Source of the DNA: Candidatus Zhuqueibacterota bacterium
GTDB lineage: Bacteria > Zhuqueibacterota > Zhuqueibacteria > Zhuqueibacterales > Zhuqueibacteraceae
DNA: 64,000 bases
Assembly: GCA_022616415.1 (NCBI GenBank)
Contig: JAKEEU010000235.1
Coordinates: 17,899 to 81,898, forward strand
Direction of reading: 5' to 3'
Position numbers and translations under genes: made by a program. Positions 44,464-52,026 of this stretch are shown here, in pieces. Each line of letters begins with the position of its first letter. Position 1 is the stretch's first letter. The notes under the pieces were generated by a model that made no database searches, was not told where the DNA came from, and saw only the letters and a list, made by a program, of their open reading frames with translations.

Positions 44464-45747
44464 CTATGCACTGTGTAACACCACCACCGGATCAAACTTG
44501 AAAGCTTTGCGCAATGGCAACAAGCTACCAAACATGGCAATCAGCGTGGCGATCAACACCGCAACCGGCAAGGAAAGCGGATTAAATCGCAGCGTGTTGC
44601 CGAAAATCTGCTGGGAAATTTGTTGGGCGATCAAATAGCCCAAGACGCTTCCCAGAACGCCGCCGAATATCCCCAGCAGCAAGGCTTCGCCGAGAAATAC
44701 GCTCGAAATTTGGCGGGACTCGGCGCCGAGGGCGCGAAACAGCCCGACTTCTTTGCGGCGCTCGAGCACGGTCGTGGTCATCGTGCTGGTGACGCCCAGG
44801 ATCGAAGTGCAAAATATGGCCAGTGCAATCAGAAACATCAACAACGAGATTTTGCGCAGGATTGCGCCTTCGCCTTCTGCCACTTGCCGAACGATGCGCA
44901 CCTCGGCATCGGGTATGGCTTCGCGCAGTTGCTGGGCGATCGAGCTGACATAAGGCGAGCAGTACCAACGATCGTATTCCTCACGCGTCATCTGCGTCGT
45001 CGGCTTGCGCGCAAAGTCGTCTTCAGGATTCGTGAGCGCACTGACCAAAATCTTTTTGATTTTTCCCGGCTGCGCCGTGAGTTGTTGCACAATTGCCAAT
45101 GACGCAAAAACTTGATGTTCCTCCGCGCCGCCGGTGTTGACGATACCGCGAATTAGAAAAGCTTCGCGACGGCCATTGACTTCGAGGTGGATGGAATCTC
45201 CAATGGCGAGTTTAACCCGGCGAGCAGCCTCAGCACCGATCATGACTTCGTGTTGAGATTTGTCGCGCACCCACGCGCCGCTGACCTGCCAATAGCTCGA
45301 CACATGACGCAAGCCGGTACGGAAATCCGGCTGCTCCTGCAACGGCATCGCTTTGTCGAACCATGTGCCGACGAGCGTGAGGATTTCGTGTTTTTGCGGC
45401 GAGACCACGAAAGCCGCGCGTGTTTGCAGCTCCGGCACAAAACCGAGAATGTTGTGTCGCCAAAAAATTTCTTTGATCTGTGGCAGAGTGGACTCGTCGA
45501 GCGCGCCGCCGGTGAGCAACGCCGAATAATCCACTCCGGCGATCTCCATCGGCAGGGTGTCTTCCTGCGGGAGCAATATGAGATTGGCGCCGTAGCGCTT
45601 AAGCTCGCGACCGATCTTGTCGCCGATGTTGACGGCCACGCTGAGCAGGCCGGTGGCGATGCCGGCGCCCAAAGTGATCGCCGTCAATGCGATGAGCTTG
45701 CGCCTTTTGCCGCGAATGAGCGATTCGCGCAGGATACGGAGTAACAT
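44464..45747 (-). CDS. FtsX-type ABC permease, first
   Basis: 427 residues with one N-terminal helix, a MacB-like periplasmic domain of about 240 residues (SSYWQVSGAWVRD, IHLEVNGRREAFLIRGIVNTGG) and three C-terminal helices holding TTTVLERRKEVGLFRALGAESRQISSVFLGEALLLGIFGG. It is the partner of the second permease. In the iron-uptake loci of Campylobacter and relatives two such permeases of different length are encoded side by side, as here. The role suggested there is to support FTR1/P19-dependent iron use; substrate is not known. Confidence 0.9.
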   Translation of the reverse strand: MLLRILRESLIRGKRRKLIALTAITLGAGIATGLLSVAVNIGDKIGRELKRYGANLILLPQEDTLPMEIAGVDYSALLTGGALDESTLPQIKEIFWRHNILGFVPELQTRAAFVVSPQKHEILTLVGTWFDKAMPLQEQPDFRTGLRHVSSYWQVSGAWVRDKSQHEVMIGAEAARRVKLAIGDSIHLEVNGRREAFLIRGIVNTGGAEEHQVFASLAIVQQLTAQPGKIKKILVSALTNPEDDFARKPTTQMTREEYDRWYCSPYVSSIAQQLREAIPDAEVRIVRQVAEGEGAILRKISLLMFLIALAIFCTSILGVTSTMTTTVLERRKEVGLFRALGAESRQISSVFLGEALLLGIFGGVLGSVLGYLIAQQISQQIFGNTLRFNPLSLPVAVLIATLIAMFGSLLPLRKAFKFDPVVVLHSA

Positions 45748-45802
45748 TGACCGACGTTAGGTTTAAGCCGCGAAAGCTAAAAAATTTCCAAAAGCTTTAT
45801 GT

Positions 45803-45866
45803 CCCCAACTAATAGATGAACCCAACGGAAAAACTTTTTACAGTTGGGTTCATCTATCAGTTGGGG
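45803..45866. repeat. CCAACGGAT composite inverted repeat, site C
   Basis: Left arm CCCCAACTAATAGATGAACC plus CAACGG, right arm CAGTTGGGTTCATCTATCAG plus TTGGGG. The arms pair over 26 bp with few mismatches around a 12-nt loop. It is nearly identical to site B, which is 8 kb away, so the two are copies of one element. It lies between the FTR1 and the first permease gene. Confidence 0.88.
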
Positions 45867-45937
45867 AACCTTTCTTTTACTTTTGATGCTGTCTGTAAGG
45901 CTCCATTTTTCAGATTGTCTGAATTTCCGGCTTATCT

Positions 45938-47212
45938 CTATGGCTGCCTAAAATACTTCATTCCGTCGCGCAAGTCGTCAACCATAATGCGAAGCGTATC
46001 CGCGCGCACCGTCTGCGCGAGCGGAATCGGATTGCAGCCGCCGCCGAACCCTATCGTCGAGGGATTGATTTCTGCGACGCAATTCATGCAAAAGATCGCG
46101 CCGGCATCTTGAAAGTAGCCTTGATCGCCGCAATTCTCGCACGCATCGAACGCCACGCCAAGTCTGTTCGCATCGATTTTCACCACGAAAAAACGCAGGC
46201 TTTTGCCATTTTCGCCAAAGCTGAAACGGTACAGCAGATCGTCATTCAAGCTGGCAAGCGGCAGCACCACCGCGCCGTTATGCACCGCCACCGGCTCCGC
46301 CGGGGAAAGCGCTGCTGGCCCGCGGGCATAAACGAAATCGAGGCACAAAAAGCTGATGATGGCGATTCCCGCGACGCCGGCGAGCCGTTGCCAGCGTTGT
46401 TGGCGCCGCACCTGCGCCATCAGCTTGCGGCGCTCGGCGGGATTATTAGCCGAAGCCGGTGAGCCGGCCAATGCCGGCTTCACATTCGCCGGCGTTAGAA
46501 AAATGATCAACGGCAGGCCGAGAATGGCCATCACAAAAAGCGCGTTGTTGCGCACGATCGGCCCCACCATCGCCATCGCCGCAGTCGAAGTTGGCAGCAC
46601 GCCGGCTTCTGAAAATTCATGATACGCATTGATCAGCAGTTGCACGACGAATATCCCCAGCACGACATTGGTGACGCGAAAGAAGCGCGGCAAATCCACC
46701 CGCACGCTGCCTTTGATAAACAACACGGCGAAAATCGTCGCCATGATGAGGCCGAGAATGCCGCCGAAAAAACTCCATATCGCGGAGGTGGTCAGCGAGA
46801 CCGCGCCCAAAAAGAGCACGGTTTCGACGCCTTCGCGCAACACCATGATGGCGGCGAACGCGAACAGGCCCAATGCCGCCAGACGGCTCGATTTATTGGA
46901 GAGCAGAGCGTCAACCTTGGTTTGAATACCTTGCTTTAAGCGGTGCGCGTGATGGTGCATCCAAATCATGAATGTGCCGATAAAAACAGCCGCCACCAAC
47001 ATCACCATGCCTTCATAAGCCTCTTGGTTGATGGTAATGCGTTGAAACAGCACGGCCAGCAACACCGACAAAACGACGGCTGCCACGACGCCGGCAATAA
47101 CATATTTGCCCAACTCCGGGCGGCCGATTTTTTGCAGATAGGCCAGCACGATGCCAACGATCAACGCGGCTTCAATCCCCTCGCGCAGCGTAATAATGAG
47201 TGCCTCAAACAT
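45938..47212 (-). CDS. FTR1-family iron permease fused to a DUF2318 domain
   Basis: 424 residues. The first ~280 form the FTR1/EfeU permease with seven helices and two REGxE iron motifs, LREGIEAALIV (R10) and LREGVETVLFL (R126), plus YEGMVML. The C-terminal ~150 residues, after one more helix, form a periplasmic or extracytoplasmic DUF2318 domain with FDACENCGDQGY and FCMNCVAEINPS, two CxxC pairs of a metal or Fe-S site. In Campylobacter the FTR1, P19 and DUF2318 genes are separate (Cj1658-Cj1660). Here FTR1 and DUF2318 are one protein and P19 is absent. It is the first gene of the operon. Confidence 0.93.
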   Translation of the reverse strand: MFEALIITLREGIEAALIVGIVLAYLQKIGRPELGKYVIAGVVAAVVLSVLLAVLFQRITINQEAYEGMVMLVAAVFIGTFMIWMHHHAHRLKQGIQTKVDALLSNKSSRLAALGLFAFAAIMVLREGVETVLFLGAVSLTTSAIWSFFGGILGLIMATIFAVLFIKGSVRVDLPRFFRVTNVVLGIFVVQLLINAYHEFSEAGVLPTSTAAMAMVGPIVRNNALFVMAILGLPLIIFLTPANVKPALAGSPASANNPAERRKLMAQVRRQQRWQRLAGVAGIAIISFLCLDFVYARGPAALSPAEPVAVHNGAVVLPLASLNDDLLYRFSFGENGKSLRFFVVKIDANRLGVAFDACENCGDQGYFQDAGAIFCMNCVAEINPSTIGFGGGCNPIPLAQTVRADTLRIMVDDLRDGMKYFRQP

Positions 47213-47227
47213 GCTCCAAACCTTTCA

Positions 47228-47281
47228 GTAGCCCAGACTGCCAACGGCTTTTGGCTTGCAAGCCGCAGCCAATCTGTAGCT
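47228..47281. repeat. Palindrome of the TAGCCCAGACTG family, copy 3
   Basis: Begins GTAGCCCAGACTGCCAACGG and continues CTTTTGGCTTGCAAGCCGCA. GGCTTGCAAGCC is a perfect 12-bp palindrome in its centre, with AGCCCAGACTG and CAATCTGTAGCT as outer arms. Confidence 0.5.
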
Positions 47282-47330
47282 CACTGTTCGTTGTTTAATA
47301 ATTTAGCCCTTTGGATTCTTAAAAAAAAAA

Positions 47331-47380
47331 TTGCGCAAATGCGAATCATTCTGATTATCAAAAACAATAACTTAGCGCAA
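47331..47380 (-). promoter_or_regulatory. Fur-box-like site upstream of FTR1
   Basis: On the minus strand, TGATAATCAGAATGATTCGCA (47340-47360) fits the Fur 7-1-7 pattern (TGATAATnATTATCA) at 11-12 of 15 positions. It lies inside a larger inverted repeat (TTGCGC at 47331-47336, GCGCAA at 47375-47380). A Fur site ahead of an iron operon is expected. The match is imperfect and the promoter boxes were not clear. Confidence 0.42.
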
Positions 47381-47578
47381 TTTTAATATATGAGTTTTTC
47401 TACAAAAATCAAGTGCTTTTCAGGAAAAGACTGCGCAAAAGCAGGGCGTTGCGAGTATTTCTATAGTTGTAATCGGGACGCGCCATAGAGCAACTTCGCA
47501 AGTCGCGATTTCGCAAAAAGCCGGAAAGCCCACGGCTTGAAACCGCCCAACGCAGCTCTGACGACTTCATCGTTTTGT

Positions 47579-48796
47579 ATGATCCAAAAATCCAACAGCA
47601 CTGCAAGCCGAAAAATTGAAGCAAGCCATTCAGGTGAACCTCATGCCGAAGAGCAAAATGGCAACCACAGCCCGGTGAAAGTCATAACGGTGGCCGGCGG
47701 CAAAGGGGGCATCGGCAAAACGATGATCTGCGCCAGCCTGTCGATGGCCTTGGCGGAGTCGGGCCTGCGGGTCACGTTGGTGGACGCCGATCTCGGCGGC
47801 GCGAATCTGCACACCGTGCTCGGCATGTACATGCCCAATAAAACGCTGCACGATTTCATCGAACGCCGCGTCAAAACGCTCGAAGAAACGGCGATTTCCA
47901 CGCCCATCGAAGGCCTCAAGCTCGTGTGTGGCGCGCCCGGCATCGTCGGCTTCGCGAACATTGCGCATTGGGAAAAACTGAAAATGATTCGCCACCTGCG
48001 CAAGCTCGAGGCCCAATACGTGGTGGTGGACATCGGCGCCGGCACGTCGTTGAACGAAATCGATCTGTTCAACTCCGGCGACGTGATGATCGTGGTGGCG
48101 AATCCCGAGCCGACCTCGATTCAGGAGTGCTACAATTTTTTGAAGGTGGCGATCTTTCGCCGGTTGCGCCGAGAGTTTAGCGATTCACACGTCGTGCAGG
48201 AGATGCTCGACCGCTGCAAAGACCCCAGCCATGCCAACGACAAACGCTTGCTGACCGAGATCGGCGACGAAATCTTGCAAAAGGATCGCCGCGAGGGCGT
48301 GCGCTTTTTCAAAGCCGTCAACGAATTTGCGCCCAAGCTGATCCTCAACCGCGTATTCGATTATCAGGAAACGCGCGACGGCCTGGCGCTGCAGATTGCC
48401 GCGCAGGATATGCTGCAGGTCAAGCTCGAATATTGGGGCTACATGAGCTACGATCCGGCCATCCCGCAAGTCGTGCGCGAGATGCGGTCGCAGGATATTC
48501 TCGCGCCGGAGTCGCTCAATCGCCAGCGTTTCATGATGATGATCCGCAAATATTTGCTCGGCGAAAATTTACGCTACCGCAATCCCGGCGCGCGCGTCAT
48601 TCTGCCGATTCTCAAAAAACTGGGCGGCGCGAACGTCATCACCCGCATGTGCTCCGTGCAATGCCCGTTGTGGGGCAAATGCCCGTTGGAAGAAGGCGGC
48701 CTGCCGTGCCGCATGCCGGACGAGGAGTTCAATGACAAGCTGGCTACAATGGAACCGCAAGGAGCTAAAATGCTGATGCCGGAGGTGCGACTGTAG
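47579..48796 (+). CDS. MinD/ParA-superfamily ATPase with Cys-rich tail
   Basis: 405 residues from ATG 47579. There is no clear ribosome site; a TTG at 47537 is a weaker alternative. The deviant Walker A is GGKGGIGKT, followed by LVDADLGGANLHTVLG, and YVVVDIGAGTSLNEIDLF is Walker B. This is the FleN/FlhG/MinD group. The C-terminal extension has MCSVQCPLWGKCPLEEGGLP with four cysteines (CxxxCxxxxxC...C), possibly metal-binding, which is not common in FleN. A 47-residue polar N-terminus precedes the fold. Neighbours do not reveal whether it positions flagella, septa or another complex. Confidence 0.88.
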   Translation: MIQKSNSTASRKIEASHSGEPHAEEQNGNHSPVKVITVAGGKGGIGKTMICASLSMALAESGLRVTLVDADLGGANLHTVLGMYMPNKTLHDFIERRVKTLEETAISTPIEGLKLVCGAPGIVGFANIAHWEKLKMIRHLRKLEAQYVVVDIGAGTSLNEIDLFNSGDVMIVVANPEPTSIQECYNFLKVAIFRRLRREFSDSHVVQEMLDRCKDPSHANDKRLLTEIGDEILQKDRREGVRFFKAVNEFAPKLILNRVFDYQETRDGLALQIAAQDMLQVKLEYWGYMSYDPAIPQVVREMRSQDILAPESLNRQRFMMMIRKYLLGENLRYRNPGARVILPILKKLGGANVITRMCSVQCPLWGKCPLEEGGLPCRMPDEEFNDKLATMEPQGAKMLMPEVRL

Positions 48797-49100
48797 GCTG
48801 ATTTGAGAATTGGGGAGACAATGCCGGATTAATCCATTCGCCGCAACGCGCCACACGCCACAACTCAAACCTCTGCTCATCGAAGCCTTTGAGCTGCGTT
48901 TCCAAAGATTCGAGACGGATGCTCTCAGCTTGATGCTCCAGCCACGTTATCACTTCAGGATCATTCCGCACCGGCGCCGAAATGATCACGTCACTTCCCG
49001 AAGATTGCCCTTCCAAGCGCGCCGCAACATTGATCGTCGAGCCGAAATAATCGAGCCGGTCGTTGAGCGTCACCGCGATGCAAGGGCCATAATCATCTTG
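48765..49100 (-). pseudogene. C-terminal fragment of a class III adenylate/guanylate cyclase
   Basis: About 111 residues from just behind a TAG at 49101-49103. GPCIAVTLNDRLDYFGSTIN and VAARLEGQSSGSDVIIS are the hallmark of the last third of class III cyclase domains, followed by TQLKGFDEQRFELWRV. The N-terminal two thirds, with metal-binding Asp residues, is missing; in its place is the GNAT gene end. No proper start codon serves it. It also overlaps the 3' end of the MinD-like gene on the opposite strand. Confidence 0.8.
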
Positions 49101-49782
49101 CTATTGGGTTCCGGCTTGGTTGGGTTTTTGCTTTATTAGCTTTATTTTCTTTTTTGATTTTTATTCTCATGATCGGCCTTGTTTCCGATCTTCTAAGTAC
49201 CTCCACAAATCCCGCCTGGCGAAAAGCTGAGGCCAAACCGGACCAGACAAACACATCCGCCATCTTGCCTTGTTTCGGCTCCACCGGATAACCCTCGACA
49301 ATTTTGGCGCCGCGCTTTGCGGCATGCTCGACCGCGGCGCGCAACAATGCCACCGTGATTCCCCGGCGGCGAAACGGCTTGACAACAAAGAAGCAAGTAA
49401 CCGACCAGGCCGGCTGGTCGTCCACCGGTTGCAGAATGCGGGAATTTTCGAGAACGAGATAAGTCTCGCGCGGCGCCAGCGCGCACCAACCCACTGGCTG
49501 GCCGTCGGCGTAAGCAATAATTCCCGGAATCTCACCGGCAGCAACGATTTTCTTGAAAGCGCGCTTGTTTTTTTCGCCTTTTTGCTGGTTGAATTGGGAA
49601 CGCTTTAAGCGCCACCACATGCACCAACAACCGCCACACGCGCCGCGTTCGCCAAACAGCGCTTCGAGATCACGCCAGCGGTCGGGAGTGAGAGGATAAA
49701 CTTTTAAATTGACTTTACTTGCCGGCGGCTCCGATACGGAGAGAATCTCGCTACGCTTTGGCTTGTTTGATTTCTCTTTCAT
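49093..49782 (-). CDS. GNAT-family acetyltransferase
   Basis: 229 residues from ATG 49782. A start at 49818 is possible. The domain core is GCWCMWWRLKRS (found in a GNAT subfamily with a Cys-rich N-terminus), GIIAYADGQPVGWCALAPRE, and CFFVVKPFRRRGITVALLRAAVEHA, whose R/Q-x-x-G-x-G/A-like loop is RRRGIT. It likely acetylates a small molecule or protein, substrate unknown. The last 20 residues (KIKKENKANKAKTQPSRNPI) are basic, low-complexity and follow repeated AAAT-rich DNA, suggesting a changed 3' end where it joins the cyclase remnant. Confidence 0.82.
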   Translation of the reverse strand: MKEKSNKPKRSEILSVSEPPASKVNLKVYPLTPDRWRDLEALFGERGACGGCWCMWWRLKRSQFNQQKGEKNKRAFKKIVAAGEIPGIIAYADGQPVGWCALAPRETYLVLENSRILQPVDDQPAWSVTCFFVVKPFRRRGITVALLRAAVEHAAKRGAKIVEGYPVEPKQGKMADVFVWSGLASAFRQAGFVEVLRRSETRPIMRIKIKKENKANKAKTQPSRNPIAR

Positions 49783-49873
49783 AAAATCAAGACTGGGTGC
49801 GTTTATCGGAGCGTTCATCTCGTACAAGAGTGCCGCTGTGAAAGATACCGTTCATGGCTCGCTCGCGCCAAGC

Positions 49874-49905
49874 AACTGTAGAGTCATATAACTGTAGAGT
49901 CATAT
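49874..49905. repeat. 16-bp tandem duplication at nitrilase 3' end
   Basis: AACTGTAGAGTCATAT occurs twice in direct tandem (49874-49889, 49890-49905) with no mismatch. The second copy holds the last codons of the nitrilase gene, and the first holds its stop codon. It is not a multiple of three. Confidence 0.95.
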
Positions 49906-50723
49906 AACGGTTGCTCTGTATCCACGGTCGAAAGCAGAATGCCGGTGGTATGGGGTTGAAGACGACCGGTTATCACTCCATCGGGGCGAACAAAAAAACT
50001 AGGCCAACGGCTTTCTCGCGCGGATGAGTTGGGGCAGCTAATCCACATATAATTGCTCGCGGCAGCAGCATGCATCGTTGAGGGCATGGTTATAACCGGG
50101 AGTGTTGATCCAGGGTTTAACTTCTGATGCTCAGCCCCTACTTCATCCTGCATCGCCTGAAAACGCTCGGGAGGGATGTGACCAGCATGATAAGAGTGAA
50201 ACATGAGTTGGACTCCTCGGCGCTTGTATTCCCGATACAGCTCGGGATACCGATAATCGTGGCAAATCAACGCACCGCACCGAACCCCGCCAATTTCAAA
50301 AACGCTAAAGTGATTTCCGGGGCTATAATGAGCCAGGTCGCCAGTCTCCCCGGATTCGTCCCCAGCACAGAACATTTTGTCATAGCGATCGACAAGTTGC
50401 CCATCATCATCATTGATGATATAGAGGCTGTTGTGAGGCTTGTTTGGCCCTGACAGCCTGTGCGTTGACCCCAGGATGACCCAAAGGCGGATTTGACGCG
50501 CAAGCTCAAGGATCTCGCGGGTACACTGCTCGAGCAACTCCCAATTGAAATCTTTATAGGATGGAAAGTCGGCGCCAGCATACCCAGAGAGACACGCTTC
50601 TGGAAAATGTGCTACGTGTGCGCGTTGTTCCTTTGCAGATTTCATCTGGCGCGATACGTACTGAAGATTAATTCGAATATCAGAGTCAGTCGGAAATTGG
50701 CAGGTTGCCACAATTATCTTCAA
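49884..50723 (-). CDS. Carbon-nitrogen hydrolase (nitrilase superfamily)
   Basis: 279 residues with the catalytic triad E42 (FPEACLSGY), K116 (DRYDKMF) and C154 (ALICHDYRYPE). This is a nitrilase-superfamily amidase that hydrolyses amides or N-carbamoyl compounds; the exact substrate is not evident. The start is TTG at 50723, set by AGGAG 5 nt before, and it lies 15 nt behind the exonuclease gene, likely in the same transcript. The last residues (DSTVI) result from a 16-bp tandem duplication that places an early stop codon. Confidence 0.9.
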   Translation of the reverse strand: MKIIVATCQFPTDSDIRINLQYVSRQMKSAKEQRAHVAHFPEACLSGYAGADFPSYKDFNWELLEQCTREILELARQIRLWVILGSTHRLSGPNKPHNSLYIINDDDGQLVDRYDKMFCAGDESGETGDLAHYSPGNHFSVFEIGGVRCGALICHDYRYPELYREYKRRGVQLMFHSYHAGHIPPERFQAMQDEVGAEHQKLNPGSTLPVITMPSTMHAAAASNYMWISCPNSSARESRWPSFFVRPDGVITGRLQPHTTGILLSTVDTEQPLYDSTVI

Positions 50724-50738
50724 TGTTACTCCTTTTGA

Positions 50739-51299
50739 TCATTTAATGCCTCGCAATTTTAGCAATAGCTCCGCCAAAATCCGCGCGATATTCCACGCGT
50801 CGTCGCCGGCGCGATGGTGTACGCCTTCGAGAGGAAGATTCAACAACGCCAGCGCTTTGGCCATACCGACTTCCTCGCGCAATCCATGCGCGAGCGCAAG
50901 AAGATTTTTCACGTTGATATGGGTCGGGCCGAAAGAATATTCGACGTGGTGCGCTTGGCACTGTTGCGTGAACTCCCGCCGGTCGTAATCGCCGTAGCTG
51001 GCCCAAACGCGGTTTTTCGATTTGTATTGCTTTTTTAAAATGTCACAGGCTTCCGAAAAAGCGATCCCGGTTTCAACTTCCGCCTGGGTCAACGTCGTCA
51101 GCTTGGTGCAAAACTCGCTGACCTGCGAGCGCTCGGGCCGCACGAGAATACTCTGCTTGTCCAAGCGTTGTCCCGTAGCGACATCGAGAGCGCAAACGCC
51201 GATTTCGATGATTTCGTTCTCTTCACCGGGCGGCGGCTCGCCTTCCCAGCAAGTCGCCTCGACATCAACGACGATGATTTGATCGAGTTTCTTGGCCAA
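50739..51299 (-). CDS. DEDDh 3'-5' exonuclease
   Basis: 186 residues of the RNase T/DnaQ-like fold in a form near KapD/ERI1 inhibitors-type exonucleases. The DEDDh residues are D12 and E14 (VVDVEATCWE), D105 in the YGDYDRREF region, and H161/D166 in HHRAGDDAWN. It removes 3' nucleotides from RNA or DNA; the substrate is unknown. The start is TTG at 51299, set by CAGGAGG 5 nt upstream. A palindromic repeat is just upstream. Confidence 0.9.
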   Translation of the reverse strand: MAKKLDQIIVVDVEATCWEGEPPPGEENEIIEIGVCALDVATGQRLDKQSILVRPERSQVSEFCTKLTTLTQAEVETGIAFSEACDILKKQYKSKNRVWASYGDYDRREFTQQCQAHHVEYSFGPTHINVKNLLALAHGLREEVGMAKALALLNLPLEGVHHRAGDDAWNIARILAELLLKLRGIK

Positions 51300-51315
51300 G
51301 CCAACCTCCTGGTAA

Positions 51316-51334
51316 CCCAGTCGGCCCGACTGGG
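51316..51334. repeat. Palindrome related to the TAGCCCAGACTG family, copy 4
   Basis: CCCAGTCGGcCCGACTGGG is a perfect 9-bp inverted repeat with GTAA before it. It is like the other copies in size, CCCAG start and position between genes, but the core is different. It follows the gene at 51363-51941 and could end its transcript. Confidence 0.5.
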
Positions 51335-51362
51335 AAAAGTTTGCGCAAACAAATTTTCTTCA

Positions 51363-51941
51363 TCACCGGATTATCGCTGCGTCTTCTGCCTGCCGCTTGA
51401 TCGCGCGCAGCGCTTCCATGCGAATCAACCCACTGAACGGCCGAATGAACACCCAGCAAAAACGAAAACGTTTGCGGCTGCTTTCATCCAAACAGAGGAC
51501 CCTCGTCTCGGTGAAAAGCCTCGTGATGCCCTCCATTTGCGGTGAAAGAGAAAAATTCCACACGGCTTTGGCGTAATCCGGCGTGGCGAAGCGCAAAAAT
51601 CCTGCTTTATCCAGGCGTTGTATGCACCCCGAAGAGGTCCAAAACTTTCCAACCAAGCCGAGCACGATTTCTCCCGGCGGCGTTTCGCCGAGCAAAATAA
51701 AGCCGCTCTTCAACAAGCCGTCCAACGTCAGCCCGAGACCTTCTTGGCGCGATTTCGCGCGCGAAAAGAATAACGCGGGAAACCCGCGCAAGCGAAAAAG
51801 CCAGCGAACCCAAGCCGACCCGCTTAAATCCAGCTTGCGAGCTGCCGCGTAAACCCGCTCGGCAGAGCCATGAATATCAATCTGGTGGCGCGCTATCTCG
51901 TCGTAGACGGGGAGAAATTCGTCAATGAGCATAAAACGCAT
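51363..51941 (-). CDS. Hypothetical protein, SRPBCC-like
   Basis: 192 residues. MLIDEFLPVYDEIARHQIDIHGSAERVYAAARKLDLSGS resembles the start of SRPBCC (START-like) ligand-binding proteins, where an amphipathic strand is followed by A-x-x-V-Y-x-A. The rest, with LFRLRGFPALFFSRAK and VLGLVGKFWTSSGCI, fits a small helix-grip domain. It is not in an obvious operon. A ligand cannot be named. Confidence 0.7.
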   Translation of the reverse strand: MRFMLIDEFLPVYDEIARHQIDIHGSAERVYAAARKLDLSGSAWVRWLFRLRGFPALFFSRAKSRQEGLGLTLDGLLKSGFILLGETPPGEIVLGLVGKFWTSSGCIQRLDKAGFLRFATPDYAKAVWNFSLSPQMEGITRLFTETRVLCLDESSRKRFRFCWVFIRPFSGLIRMEALRAIKRQAEDAAIIR

Positions 51942-52026
51942 TCATCACTTTTTCAGGCAATAAAACGCCCCGGGGTTCGCGGGGCTTCTTACTTTTGCCT
52001 ATTTGCGGCAATTTGTTATGGCAGTT

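Larger units (their letters stand above)
47213..47578. other. Intergenic region between FTR1 and the MinD-like gene
   Basis: Holds a palindromic repeat at 47228-47281, a Fur-like site at 47340-47360, and the start region of the plus-strand MinD-like gene. No reading frame with coding character is seen. Confidence 0.5.
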
